Positions 27,135-36,229 of a DNA stretch of 64,000 nucleotides are shown in pieces. This DNA comes from Flavobacterium sp. N1736 (lineage in GTDB: Bacteria > Bacteroidota > Bacteroidia > Flavobacteriales > Flavobacteriaceae): contig NZ_CP109994.1 in the NCBI RefSeq assembly GCF_025947065.1, positions 2,480,001-2,544,000 of the forward strand. The letters are read 5' to 3'. A program made the translations under genes and the position numbers. Below the pieces are notes generated by a model. It did not search any database, was not told the DNA's origin, and saw only the letters and a program-made list of their open reading frames with translations. Within the stretch, counting starts at the first letter, position 1, and each line of letters opens with the position of its first letter.

Positions 27135-30100
27135 ATGAAAAATCTATTTTACATGCTGAGTTTTCTCCTTGCCCTGTCCGGGTATGCCCAGGAAACCAGA
27201 ACGATTAAAGGAAAAGTAACCGATTCTAAAGATGGGATGCCCTTATATGGTGTATCTGTCTTTGTTGAAAATGCTTCTATTTCAAACAGCACACAGCAAA
27301 AAGGCGTAATTCAAAGTTCAAGCCTTGGTACCGTTACTGATTTTGATGGTACATTTACATTACAAATAAATGGTAACGTTAAGTTTTTAAGGGTAACTTA
27401 TATCGGCTATGAGTCTACATCTCTTGAAGTTACAAATCAAAAAAACTACAATGTTGGTTTAAAATCTGAAACCGCAGAATTGAAAGAGGTTGTGGTTACG
27501 GGTTACCAAAAAATCGAAACCAGAAAACTTACTTCTGCTGTTGGTAAAGCAAACATGATCGACATTCAACAAGCGGGTGTTGCCAGTATTGATCAATTAT
27601 TAATTGGTCAGGTTACGGGTGTTGCCGTTACGCAGGCAACCGGAGCTCCTGGTACAATCGCGAAAGTGAGAATTCGTGGTACTGCTTCGCTTTCAGGGCC
27701 ACAAGATCCGTTATGGGTTTTAGATGGTTTGCCTCTTGAAGGAAATGATGTTCCGCAAAACTACGATAAAGACAATATTGATCAATTGACTAACTTTTCT
27801 ATTGCAGGTTTAAATCCTGAAGATATTAAAGATATTACGATCTTAAAAGATGCTTCGGCAACTGCTATTTACGGTGCAAGAGCTGCAAACGGAGTTATCG
27901 TTGTGACTACTAAAAAAGGTAAAAAAGGAAATATGAGAGTAAATTTTACTACGAATACTTTCCTTACGCAAAGACCTGATTTTTCTAAATTAAACTTAAT
28001 GAATTCATCTCAAAAAGTAGACTTAGAATTAGCAATGGCTTCTGATGCAAATTTAACTTACAGAGATACCGGCGGACAAGTTTCCCGCATTCTAAATGGG
28101 GCTAATGAATTAGGAGCTTACAGAGCGGGAGGTTTTTCGTCTTTGAGCACAGATTCTCAAAACGCAATCAACACATTAAGAAACAACAATACAAACTGGG
28201 GTAATTTATTGTATCAGGATGCCGTAAATACACAATATGGTTTGAGCTTATCCGGTGGTGGAGAAAAATCTGATTACTACTTCTCTCTTGGTGCTTATGA
28301 TGAAGAAGGAACTACAATTGGAACCGGATATAACAGATACAACCTTACGTTGAAAAACAACTTTGAAGTAAGTGATAAATTACGTGTTGGTGTTAGTATT
28401 TTTGGTTCTCAAAGTACAACAAAATCGTATGTATCAGATACAGATGCGTTTACAAATCCTGCAAATTATTCAAGAAATGTAAACCCTTATTTAACACCTA
28501 CAAATGCTGACGGTAGTTTTAACTACGATAAGGATATTAGCGGATATAGCAATAACTCTGTATATGTTCCTTTTAACTTTCTTGAAGAAAGAGAAAACAC
28601 ATCTTACGAATTAAAAAACAGAGCTATAAAAGCCATTCTTGATATTGATTATAACATTACTAAAAACTTCAAAGCAACAACTCAGGTTGGTCTTCAATTT
28701 GACAATAATGCTTCTGAAAAATTTGCTGATAAAGAGACTTACTACACTAGAAAAGTAAGAGAAAATACAAAAAGATTCAGCGGCGGAGTTCCAACTTATT
28801 TCCTTCCTGATGGTGGAATTATTCAAAACTCAAATACTGACTTTTTTCAATACAACTGGAAAACGATGTTAAACTACAGCGCTGTTTTTAACAAAAAACA
28901 TGAGGTTGAAGTTATGGCAGGTAGCGAATTAAGAAGAAATTACAATACTTCTATCGCAACCAAAGGTTTTGGATTTAATCCAACAACTTTAACGACTAAG
29001 CAAATCATTTTTCCTAACGAAAGTGTAGCTAACGAGGCTTTATACAGAACATACCAAAAAACAGAGAATGAAAATGCATTTGCTTCATTTTTTGCTACAG
29101 CATCGTATACGTATAACAGAAAATATACTGCTTTTGGTAGTGTGCGTTACGACGGATCAGATTTATTTGGTGTAGATCCTAAATACAAATACTTACCATT
29201 ATGGGCTCTTTCAGGTTCTTGGTTGGTATCTGAAGAAAGCTTCTTAAAAGAGAACCCGTATTTATCTACTTTAAGATTACGTGCTTCTTATGGTTTACAA
29301 GGAAATATCGACAAAAACACGTCTCCTTATGTTGTTGGAGAATACAAAAACGTGGTTTTATTGCCGGGACAAAATGAGCAGACTATTTTTATCTCATCTC
29401 CGCCAAACGATAAATTAAGATGGGAAAAAACAACCAATACCAACTTTGGTTTTGATCTTGGTTTGTTTAACAACCGTGTAAGTGTTGTAACAGATGTTTA
29501 CGGAAGAAAAAGCAGCGATTTAATTGGTTTACAATCTTTACCTATCGAAAATGGTTTTGAATTCTCTACTTTAAACTGGGCACAAGTGTCTAACAAAGGT
29601 TATGAGATTGCATTGACAACAAAAAATATCGAACGCCCTAATTTCTCCTGGACTACAAACATTAATTTCTCTCACAATAAGAGTAATGTTGATCGTGTTC
29701 AAATTAGAGAAAACACGTATACACCTTCAAGAGAAGGACATCCTGTGAATGCTGTATTCGCCCTAAAAACAGCAGGAATTGATGAAAATGGCTACCCTTT
29801 GTTTATTAATAAAAACGGAGAAACAGTTAACACAAATACCCTTTTTGCCCTATATGACCCTTATGCAGATTTTTTCCCCGGAGAAATTACGCAATCACGC
29901 TTAACAGCAACAGAAATGAGAGACCTATTTACCTACGTAGGAGATCGTGACCCTAAATTTACCGGAGGTTTTATCAACACGTTTAAAGTACATAACTTTG
30001 ACCTAACCATTGCTACTACTTTCAACATTAAACAAACTGTTGTAGAAAGACCTCCTTATAATGGAACAATTGTAGATCGTGGACAAAATTATTCTACTGA

Positions 30101-30479
30101 AATTTTAAATGCATATTCTTCTACAAATACCACTTCAAACTTGCCTGGCATAGTAGGTAAAAACTCCGGAACAGGAGATTCATGGATGGCGTATAACTGG
30201 TATGCAGATGCAACACCAATAAATTCTTATGCTTTACTTGATACATGGGTAAAAGATATGAGTTACATGAGATTAAGCAGTATTCGTTTAGGATATTCAT
30301 TGCCTAAAAAAGCAACTAACAGTGTTTTCATGGAAGATATCAGATTTAGTATTGAGGGAAGAAACTTATTTGTGGTAAGTTCTGATTACAAAGGTTACTT
30401 TGACCCTGAAACTTACGGAAATATCTACGCACAGCCAATTCCCAGATCACTATCTATAGGATGTAACTTAACTTTTTAA
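27135..30479 (+). CDS. SusC/RagA-family TonB-dependent transporter (protease locus)
   Basis: Outer-membrane TonB-dependent importer of 1114 residues. Signal MKNLFYMLSFLLALSGYAQ, then a carboxypeptidase-D-like domain with an inserted Ser/Gln-rich loop (TIKGKVTDSKDGMPLYGVSV), the signature VVVTGYQKIETRKLTSAVG, plug motifs LLIGQVTGVAVTQATGAPG, LWVLDGLPLEGND and ILKDASATAIYGARAANGV, and a long barrel ending PIPRSLSIGCNLTF. The context, a secreted metalloprotease upstream and SusD downstream, resembles RagAB peptide importers more than glycan systems. Peptide import is inference; the family call is very secure. Confidence 0.95.
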   Translation: MKNLFYMLSFLLALSGYAQETRTIKGKVTDSKDGMPLYGVSVFVENASISNSTQQKGVIQSSSLGTVTDFDGTFTLQINGNVKFLRVTYIGYESTSLEVTNQKNYNVGLKSETAELKEVVVTGYQKIETRKLTSAVGKANMIDIQQAGVASIDQLLIGQVTGVAVTQATGAPGTIAKVRIRGTASLSGPQDPLWVLDGLPLEGNDVPQNYDKDNIDQLTNFSIAGLNPEDIKDITILKDASATAIYGARAANGVIVVTTKKGKKGNMRVNFTTNTFLTQRPDFSKLNLMNSSQKVDLELAMASDANLTYRDTGGQVSRILNGANELGAYRAGGFSSLSTDSQNAINTLRNNNTNWGNLLYQDAVNTQYGLSLSGGGEKSDYYFSLGAYDEEGTTIGTGYNRYNLTLKNNFEVSDKLRVGVSIFGSQSTTKSYVSDTDAFTNPANYSRNVNPYLTPTNADGSFNYDKDISGYSNNSVYVPFNFLEERENTSYELKNRAIKAILDIDYNITKNFKATTQVGLQFDNNASEKFADKETYYTRKVRENTKRFSGGVPTYFLPDGGIIQNSNTDFFQYNWKTMLNYSAVFNKKHEVEVMAGSELRRNYNTSIATKGFGFNPTTLTTKQIIFPNESVANEALYRTYQKTENENAFASFFATASYTYNRKYTAFGSVRYDGSDLFGVDPKYKYLPLWALSGSWLVSEESFLKENPYLSTLRLRASYGLQGNIDKNTSPYVVGEYKNVVLLPGQNEQTIFISSPPNDKLRWEKTTNTNFGFDLGLFNNRVSVVTDVYGRKSSDLIGLQSLPIENGFEFSTLNWAQVSNKGYEIALTTKNIERPNFSWTTNINFSHNKSNVDRVQIRENTYTPSREGHPVNAVFALKTAGIDENGYPLFINKNGETVNTNTLFALYDPYADFFPGEITQSRLTATEMRDLFTYVGDRDPKFTGGFINTFKVHNFDLTIATTFNIKQTVVERPPYNGTIVDRGQNYSTEILNAYSSTNTTSNLPGIVGKNSGTGDSWMAYNWYADATPINSYALLDTWVKDMSYMRLSSIRLGYSLPKKATNSVFMEDIRFSIEGRNLFVVSSDYKGYFDPETYGNIYAQPIPRSLSIGCNLTF

Positions 30480-30490
30480 ACTGATTTAAA

Positions 30491-31810
30491 ATGAAAAATA
30501 TATTAAAATATGCATTCTTTTTCGTCACAGCAATTACTACGGTAAGTTGTGATGATTATCTGGACGTACAACCAATTGGTAAAGTAATTCCTGAAACATT
30601 AGCAGATTACAGAGCCGTACTTACAAGAGGATACGAAGCTTTTCCTGAACATAAATCGCTTATTACATTAAGAACCGATGAAATGATTTTGGATGATTTT
30701 TCAAATGATTTCGTTTACTGGAAAGATATTTATTCCTGGAATGACGGAAATGCTGACAGAATCACAACAGATTTTCAATACGATGGTCTTTACAATACCA
30801 TTTTTTATGCAAATGTTATTATTAATGACGCAAATGGTAAACTTGCAGCTTCTGCTGATAAAGATCAGTTAATTGGAGAAGCTTATGCATTGAGAGCTTA
30901 CGCTTATTTCGACTTATTGAACTTGTTTGGAAAACCATACAATCCGGCTACCGCAGCTACAGACAAAGGAGTTCCGTTAGCTTTAAAAGTAGATTTAGAA
31001 CAGGCTTATATTCCTGAAACTGTAGCCAAAGTTTACGAGCAAATTCTTTCTGATAAAGAAGAAGCTAAAAGATTGCTTAATAAAGACACTCAGGCAAAAG
31101 GATTAAATTACCGTTTCTCTAAAGCAGCTTTATATGCAATGGAATCTCGTATTTTTTTGTACCAAAAAGAATGGGCAAAGGCTATCGAAGCATCGAATAA
31201 TGCCTTAACATACAAAAATGCTTTAGTAGACTTAAACGCTACTCCGGTTTTGCCAACAAGTTATGACGGAGTTGAATCAATATTAGCACTTGAAGATGTT
31301 TTTAATAATAACTTAAAAGGATCATCTTACGTTTCATCAGATTTATTAGATGCTTACGATCAGGTAAATGATTTACGTTTTGGAGTATATTTTAGAAAAA
31401 GCGGTGGAGATTTCTACTTTAAAAAAGGTGGAGAACTTGCTCAAAAATGTTCTTTCAGAGCAGCTGAATTATATTTGACAAAAGCAGAATCTTCAGCGCA
31501 GTTAAATGATTTAACAACAGCAAAAACTACTGTTTTAACTTTTATCAAAAAAAGATACAATGCGGCAGGTTACAATACACTTAGTGTAGAAATCGATGCC
31601 ATGAACCAAACTGAACTTCTTGATTTTATTGGTCAGGAAAGACAACGTGAGTTTGCTGCAGAAGGACAACGTTGGTTTGATTTGAGAAGAACAACTCAAA
31701 AAGAAATCACACATTATGTATCCGGCGATGAATACATCTTAATTCAAAATGATCCGCGTTATACGCTGCCATTCCCACAGAATGCACGTTTAAATAATCC
31801 AAACTTGTAG
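30491..31810 (+). CDS. SusD/RagB-family lipoprotein (protease locus)
   Basis: Surface lipoprotein lid of the preceding SusC; 439 residues, 11 bp after susC. Lipobox TVSC then DDYLDVQPIGKVIPETLADY, typical of the SusD N-terminus. SusD hallmarks are LIGEAYALRAYAYFDLLNLFG (about 130-150), the TPR-like helices, LTKAESSAQLNDLTTAKT and the C-terminal IGQERQREFAAEGQRWFDLR. It is shorter than the mannoside-locus SusD and of the PF07980/PF14322 type. Ligand is probably a peptide or protein fragment by context. Followed by a strong terminator. Confidence 0.93.
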   Translation: MKNILKYAFFFVTAITTVSCDDYLDVQPIGKVIPETLADYRAVLTRGYEAFPEHKSLITLRTDEMILDDFSNDFVYWKDIYSWNDGNADRITTDFQYDGLYNTIFYANVIINDANGKLAASADKDQLIGEAYALRAYAYFDLLNLFGKPYNPATAATDKGVPLALKVDLEQAYIPETVAKVYEQILSDKEEAKRLLNKDTQAKGLNYRFSKAALYAMESRIFLYQKEWAKAIEASNNALTYKNALVDLNATPVLPTSYDGVESILALEDVFNNNLKGSSYVSSDLLDAYDQVNDLRFGVYFRKSGGDFYFKKGGELAQKCSFRAAELYLTKAESSAQLNDLTTAKTTVLTFIKKRYNAAGYNTLSVEIDAMNQTELLDFIGQERQREFAAEGQRWFDLRRTTQKEITHYVSGDEYILIQNDPRYTLPFPQNARLNNPNL

Positions 31811-31818
31811 ATTCAATT

Positions 31819-31848
31819 AAGCTCCGTTTTTAACGGAGCTTTTTTTTT
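31819..31848 (+). terminator. Intrinsic terminator after susD
   Basis: Stem AAGCTCCGT / ACGGAGCTT with small loop followed by a run of nine T. Ends the metalloprotease-susC-susD transcript 9 bp after the susD stop. Confidence 0.9.
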
Positions 31849-31855
31849 ACCTTTG
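31848..31855 (+). promoter_or_regulatory. Possible promoter -7 box for the LytTR gene
   Basis: TACCTTTG, matching TAnnTTTG, overlaps the terminator tail and lies 13 bp before the ATG at 31869, which would give a very short leader. Spacing to a -33 TTG is not satisfied. Confidence 0.35.
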
Positions 31856-31868
31856 CAAAAAAAAGGAA

Positions 31869-32627
31869 ATGAAAATTGCCATCATTGAAGATGAACATCT
31901 GGCTTCAAGTTATCTGAAATCAATTCTCGAACAACAACAAATTATCACCATCAGTGAAATTACAGTATTGAAATCAGTAAAAGATGCAGTTGCTTTTTTT
32001 AAAGAAAACACAGTCGATCTTTCGTTTATGGATATTCATTTGGGAGACGGAAAAAGCCTTGATATTTTTGAAGAAGCCACCATTTCATGTCCCGTTATTT
32101 TTATTACCGCTTATGATTCGTATGCCGTAAAAGTTTTTAAACATTTTACGATCGATTACCTTCTAAAACCTTACGAAGAACAGGAATTATTAGAAGCCTT
32201 ATCCAAATACAAAAACATAAAGCAAACCTTTAATCCAAACCCAATTGTTGAATCTTTGGTCGAAATCGAAAATCAAAGCAATATTCAGCATCATTTTTTG
32301 GTAAGCCACAGAGATAAATTAATCTCAATAAATGACACCGCAATTCCGTATTTTTTTGCCACAGGAAAACACCTTTTTCTTCACACCAATTCTGGAAACA
32401 GTTATTTGTACAACAGCAACCTTAAAGATCTTATCAATAATCTGGATCCAAAATTATTTTTTAAGATAAACAGAAAATACATTATCAACAGACATCATAT
32501 TCAGGAAATTGTAAAACATTCAAGCCAAAAAATTGAATTATTACTCAACATTTCCGTTCCCGATACTGAACCCATTATTTTAAGCAAAAAAGAAATTAAT
32601 AATTTCAAAAACTGGCTAAACTCTTAA
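31869..32627 (+). CDS. LytTR-type response regulator
   Basis: 252 residues with an N-terminal receiver domain (MKIAIIEDEHLASSYL, acidic pair Glu8/Asp9, phosphoacceptor Asp55 in SFMDIHLGDG, ITAYDSYAVKVF, DYLLKPYEEQEL) and a C-terminal LytTR DNA-binding domain (about 150-252: DKLISINDTAIPYFFATGKH, FFKINRKYIINRHHIQEI). This type works with LytS/YehU histidine kinases. The kinase at 22837-24402 is the only such kinase in the window, so I infer that the two form a pair around the metalloprotease/SusCD operon. Direct proof of the pairing is not available. Confidence 0.92.
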   Translation: MKIAIIEDEHLASSYLKSILEQQQIITISEITVLKSVKDAVAFFKENTVDLSFMDIHLGDGKSLDIFEEATISCPVIFITAYDSYAVKVFKHFTIDYLLKPYEEQELLEALSKYKNIKQTFNPNPIVESLVEIENQSNIQHHFLVSHRDKLISINDTAIPYFFATGKHLFLHTNSGNSYLYNSNLKDLINNLDPKLFFKINRKYIINRHHIQEIVKHSSQKIELLLNISVPDTEPIILSKKEINNFKNWLNS

Positions 32628-32651
32628 AGCCGGATTCTTCTTTTTGTATTC

Positions 32652-32698
32652 TTATGATTTGAGTCATAAAACAGAGCTTTATCGCCTGTTTAACTTTG
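32652..32698 (+). promoter_or_regulatory. hmp promoter with Crp/Fnr-like palindrome
   Basis: The -7 box TAACTTTG (32691-32698) exactly matches TAnnTTTG, 69 bp before the hmp ATG. Upstream is a perfect 6-6-6 palindrome TTATGATTTGAGTCATAA (32652-32669), centred near -42 relative to the predicted start (about 32703), where class II Crp/Fnr activators bind. This suggests NO- or oxygen-responsive control. Confidence 0.55.
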
Positions 32699-32767
32699 TA
32701 AATGTAAAATTCTAAATCACTTTATTTTTTTTAGAATTCCAAACATTTTAATCCTAATACATACAAA

Positions 32768-33979
32768 ATGAATCCACATCAAAAAGACCTCATCAAAGCA
32801 ACAATTCCAATATTAAGAGCAAGCGGCGAAGACCTGACTAATTATTTTTATAAAAGAATGTTTACGCACCATCCTGAATTGCGAAACATGTTTAATATGG
32901 GAAATCAGGCAAACGGAAGGCAAAAATCGGCTTTGGCAAATGCGGTTTTGGCTTACGCCGAAAATATTGACGACCCAACCGTTTTAATCAGTGTTTTGAA
33001 AGGAATTGGAACCAAACACCGAAGTTTAAATATCCAGCCCGAGCAATATAAAATTGTGGGAACACAGCTTATCGCCTCCATCGCAGAAGTTGTTGGAGAC
33101 GCCGCAACACCCGAAATACTCGAAGCCTGGACGATTGCTTTTTATCAGCTTGCGCAAATTATGATCGATCTCGAAAAAGATATGTATCAGGAAAATGCCG
33201 CGAAACCCGGAAGCTGGAACGGCTGGAGAAAATTTGTCATTAAAAAAATCGCAGAAGAATCAAGCGAAATAAAATCATTTTATCTTTATCCCGAAGACGG
33301 AAAAGAAATCACCAATTATCATCCCGGACAATTTATCAGCGTTCAGGTTTTTGTTCCTGAATTAGGACTTTTACAACCCAGACAATATAGTTTGTCCAGC
33401 GCTTTTAATCCGGAATATTATAGAATTTCGGTAAAAAGAGAAAGCGGCATTAATTCAAATCCATCCGGAATGGTTTCGAATACATTGCATTCAAAATCAG
33501 AAGGCGATGTAATTTCAATCTCTGCTCCTGCCGGATTATTTCACTTAGAAAAAGATTCTCAAAACCCATTGGTTTTAATAAGTGGCGGCGTTGGGCTTAC
33601 GCCAATGTTAAGCATGCTCGAAACGAATTTAAACGCTATTCAGCATAAAAAAACAATCTGGATTCACGGTTGCAGAAATGAATCTGTTCATGCATTTAAA
33701 GATCAGATTGTAACTTTAAAAGAAGAAGCAAAACATCTTGAAACATTTACTTTTTATGATACGATTGAAGATGAAAACAACATTTCGAACGAAATAATTC
33801 ACGGCCGTGTTGATCTTCATAAATGCAAAGATTCTATTTTACTCGATCAGGCAAAATATTATATCTGCGGACCTGAAATGTTTATTAAAACGCAATATCA
33901 AGCGCTGATTAATTTGAATGTCAATCAGGAAAATATCTTTTATGAAGAATTCGGACCTCAACTTATCAATTTGAATTAA
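32768..33979 (+). CDS. hmp: Flavohemoglobin / nitric oxide dioxygenase
   Basis: Converts NO plus oxygen to nitrate using NAD(P)H, protecting the cell from nitrosative stress; cytoplasmic. 403 residues, standard length. Globin domain 1-140 with distal Tyr28 (YFYKRMF) and proximal His84 (GTKHRSL). FAD-binding domain with RQYSLSS and KRESGINSNPSG. NAD-binding domain with SGGVGLTPMLSML, WIHGCRNESVHA, YYICGPEMFI and the terminal FYEEFGP. A DUF2798-like gene begins 1 bp after the stop. Promoter features point to redox- or NO-responsive control. Confidence 0.96.
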   Translation: MNPHQKDLIKATIPILRASGEDLTNYFYKRMFTHHPELRNMFNMGNQANGRQKSALANAVLAYAENIDDPTVLISVLKGIGTKHRSLNIQPEQYKIVGTQLIASIAEVVGDAATPEILEAWTIAFYQLAQIMIDLEKDMYQENAAKPGSWNGWRKFVIKKIAEESSEIKSFYLYPEDGKEITNYHPGQFISVQVFVPELGLLQPRQYSLSSAFNPEYYRISVKRESGINSNPSGMVSNTLHSKSEGDVISISAPAGLFHLEKDSQNPLVLISGGVGLTPMLSMLETNLNAIQHKKTIWIHGCRNESVHAFKDQIVTLKEEAKHLETFTFYDTIEDENNISNEIIHGRVDLHKCKDSILLDQAKYYICGPEMFIKTQYQALINLNVNQENIFYEEFGPQLINLN

Positions 33980-33980
33980 G

Positions 33981-34184
33981 ATGAAAATCGTTCGGTTTTA
34001 CAATAAGAAATATTTAATTCAAATCACGCAAAATCTGATAACAACATTTTTTATAACCTTTACATTAGCCAGTATAAATTGCACGAATAAATCGAATTTT
34101 TTATTTTTTTGGATGCGTTCCTGGTTCGTTGCAGGTTTAATTTCTAATGTGTTTTCATTTTTTATCTTTTCGAATAAAAAGTAA
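33981..34184 (+). CDS. Small membrane protein, DUF2798-like
   Basis: 67 residues in two hydrophobic segments (LIQITQNLITTFFITFTLAS and FWMRSWFVAGLISNVFSFFI). The motif FxMRSWxxAGxIxxxFS fits the DUF2798 family of two-helix proteins of unknown role that often occur near redox genes. It starts one base after hmp and is probably co-translated with it. Its last codons are duplicated as a relic at 52310-52357, far across the RHS island. Confidence 0.7.
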   Translation: MKIVRFYNKKYLIQITQNLITTFFITFTLASINCTNKSNFLFFWMRSWFVAGLISNVFSFFIFSNKK

Positions 34185-34202
34185 GTTATTCAATTTTAAA
34201 CT

Positions 34203-34277
34203 CCTGCAAGGTTTTGGAAACCTTGTAGGTTTGTTATTTATATCGAGATACCTACAAGGTTTTGAAAACCTTGCAGG
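34203..34277. repeat. Two palindromic repeats (CCTGCAAGG family)
   Basis: Copies at 34203-34229 and 34251-34277 of the dispersed palindrome seen at 6929-7248, 37304-37415 and 52378-52484. It lies directly downstream of the DUF2798-like gene. Together with the gene tail the text resembles the relic at 52310-52404. Confidence 0.8.
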
Positions 34278-34301
34278 ATAACGTGATTGGTACCGCTGAA
34301 T

Positions 34302-35810
34302 TTAATGATGTATTTTTGGATACAATTTTATAATCAATCCTTTAAGTCGGTTTTGATAATCTTCTATAAGCCATTCCTTATAATTTTTGCTTGCATTATC
34401 AAGGCATTTTACATATTGTTTTACACGCCATTCTACTTCCGGGTTCAAAACTTCTGCCAATGCGGTTGCCTGAGTCAGCGTTTCTGCATTATCCATACAC
34501 ATTTTTGCCTGTTGCCTAATTGATTGCTGTATCACTGTTTTAGGCTTTTTATCCATATCGATTGCTTCCTGATAATGTCCTTCAATATCAAAAGTCATTT
34601 CCAGCGTATTGGGAAACTGCGCCCTTAACTCTGCCGATAAAGCATGCGATTGAACGGATGAACCTCCGCCTGTTGCCTGATAATGAATTTGTTTGGCAAA
34701 AGCCTCAGGATTTTTAAAAGCATAATTCCAGTCTACCGGTTCCTGCCATTCACCAAAACGCTGAATATTATTTCCTAAATCTGTAATCGTAAATGTTTTT
34801 TTAGACGGAAGCTTGCGAGAACCGCGCCCCACCATTTGATGATAAAGAGTAATCGAAGTCGTCGCCCTGTTTAAAATAACATTTCGAATTGTTGGTTCAT
34901 CAAATCCTGTTGTCAATATAGAAACAGATGTTAAAACCGCATTTTTTGTTTTCTTAAACCATTGCAGAATTTCTTTTCGTTCTGCATCAGAAGTTTTATT
35001 ATCCAAATGTCTGATTGCAATCCCTGCCGCCGTAAAACTATCCTGCACTTTAAGCGAAGTATCAATTCCGTTATTAAAAATTAAAGTCTTTTTTCCAGTT
35101 GCATTTTCCTTATATGCTTTCAAAAGCAAATCCAGCATCGCCGGCGAACTGTATAATTCATTAGAAGAACTCACCGTATAATCACCGTGAATTCCGGTTT
35201 TAAGCATATTTAATTCTACTTCATACACATAAGATGTAGGTTTTGCCAGAAAACCTTCTTCAATAAGTTTCGAAATAGTTTCGCCCGTAATCAATGATTT
35301 ATAATGACGTTTCATTGGTTTCGAAATATCAGAGCTAAAAGGAGTTGCCGTTACACCAATCACAACTGCATCTTTAAAATTTCCCAGTAATTTTCGAAAT
35401 GAATTATGGTGCGCTTCATCAATAATCACCAAACCAACATCGTTCGTTTTTATTTTTTTTGATTTTATCCTGTTGCGCAGCGTTTCTACCATAGCCACAT
35501 AACAATCGTAATTTGCTTTAAAATTGCCGCTTGTACTATTTATCATTCGGTTTTGAACACCCAGCTTTTTTAATGTCGTCGAAGTCTGTCTGCATAATTC
35601 TTTACGATGCGTCAGGATAATCACCTTCTTGTCAAATTGATTGATAAACCGTCTGGCTATTTCAGAAAAAATGACCGTTTTTCCGCCTCCTGTTGGTAAT
35701 TGATATAAAAGTTTATGATTGGGCGTGCTTCCCATTTTATCAAAAATAGACTGAATATCCCTTTCCTGATATTCATAAAATAATCCCGTTGGCTGCGTTG
35801 TAGTTTCCAT
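34302..35810 (-). CDS. DEAD/DEAH-box helicase (SF2)
   Basis: 502-residue superfamily 2 helicase of the restriction-III/ComF-like type (ResIII plus Helicase_C). Walker A QLPTGGGKT (motif I, about residue 41), ILTHRKEL (Ia), DEAH box VIIDEAHHNS (about 140), GVTATPF (motif III), TLIFNNG (motif IV) and QMVGRGSR (motif VI). The C-terminal 120 residues are basic and have no recognised domain. The YodC-like gene is 26 bp upstream in the same direction, perhaps co-transcribed. Its nucleic-acid substrate is unknown; a role in DNA repair or RNA metabolism is possible. It is not clearly part of a restriction system because no nuclease gene is near. Confidence 0.9.
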   Translation of the reverse strand: METTTQPTGLFYEYQERDIQSIFDKMGSTPNHKLLYQLPTGGGKTVIFSEIARRFINQFDKKVIILTHRKELCRQTSTTLKKLGVQNRMINSTSGNFKANYDCYVAMVETLRNRIKSKKIKTNDVGLVIIDEAHHNSFRKLLGNFKDAVVIGVTATPFSSDISKPMKRHYKSLITGETISKLIEEGFLAKPTSYVYEVELNMLKTGIHGDYTVSSSNELYSSPAMLDLLLKAYKENATGKKTLIFNNGIDTSLKVQDSFTAAGIAIRHLDNKTSDAERKEILQWFKKTKNAVLTSVSILTTGFDEPTIRNVILNRATTSITLYHQMVGRGSRKLPSKKTFTITDLGNNIQRFGEWQEPVDWNYAFKNPEAFAKQIHYQATGGGSSVQSHALSAELRAQFPNTLEMTFDIEGHYQEAIDMDKKPKTVIQQSIRQQAKMCMDNAETLTQATALAEVLNPEVEWRVKQYVKCLDNASKNYKEWLIEDYQNRLKGLIIKLYPKIHH

Positions 35811-35836
35811 TTGTAAATGTGCTTTCTATTGCTGAA

Positions 35837-36010
35837 TTAATCTTCGGTTACAACCTCAAGCTGCGACTCCGTAAATTTTCCAGTCATAATGTTTCCTAAC
35901 TCATCTTCCCACTGCGTGATGACATTTTCTATTAATTCAGGCTCAAATCCAACCACTTTCATAATCTGAGTTCCAAATTCCTGTCTTACATTTTCTCCTT
36001 CTTTAAACAT
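35837..36010 (-). CDS. YodC-like (DUF2158) small protein
   Basis: 57 residues from the ATG at 36008-36010 (MFKEGENVRQEFGTQIMKV). An earlier in-frame ATG at 36064 would add a hydrophobic tail not seen in the family. Pattern FKxGxxVRxxxGxxxMxVxG and a C-terminal GKFTESQLEVV match the YodC/DUF2158 beta-barrel family, of unknown function. The usual Trp/Cys core is partly changed. Placed just before the helicase gene in the same direction. Confidence 0.7.
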   Translation of the reverse strand: MFKEGENVRQEFGTQIMKVVGFEPELIENVITQWEDELGNIMTGKFTESQLEVVTED

Positions 36011-36229
36011 GTGTCCTCGTTTTATTGTTATTAATAAAGTAAAATTAATTAGCCGTTTTGCCAATACTTTATATCATTTCAATATCAATTTATATGATTC
36101 GGGATAAAACCAAAAATTTGATTAGTATCATAAAGTAAATTTTATAAATCTGCACACAGATTATATAAAAGATTTCTCCCTGAAAAAGATTTACTTTATA
36201 GCTATTTAGCGAATTAAAACAAACTTAAT

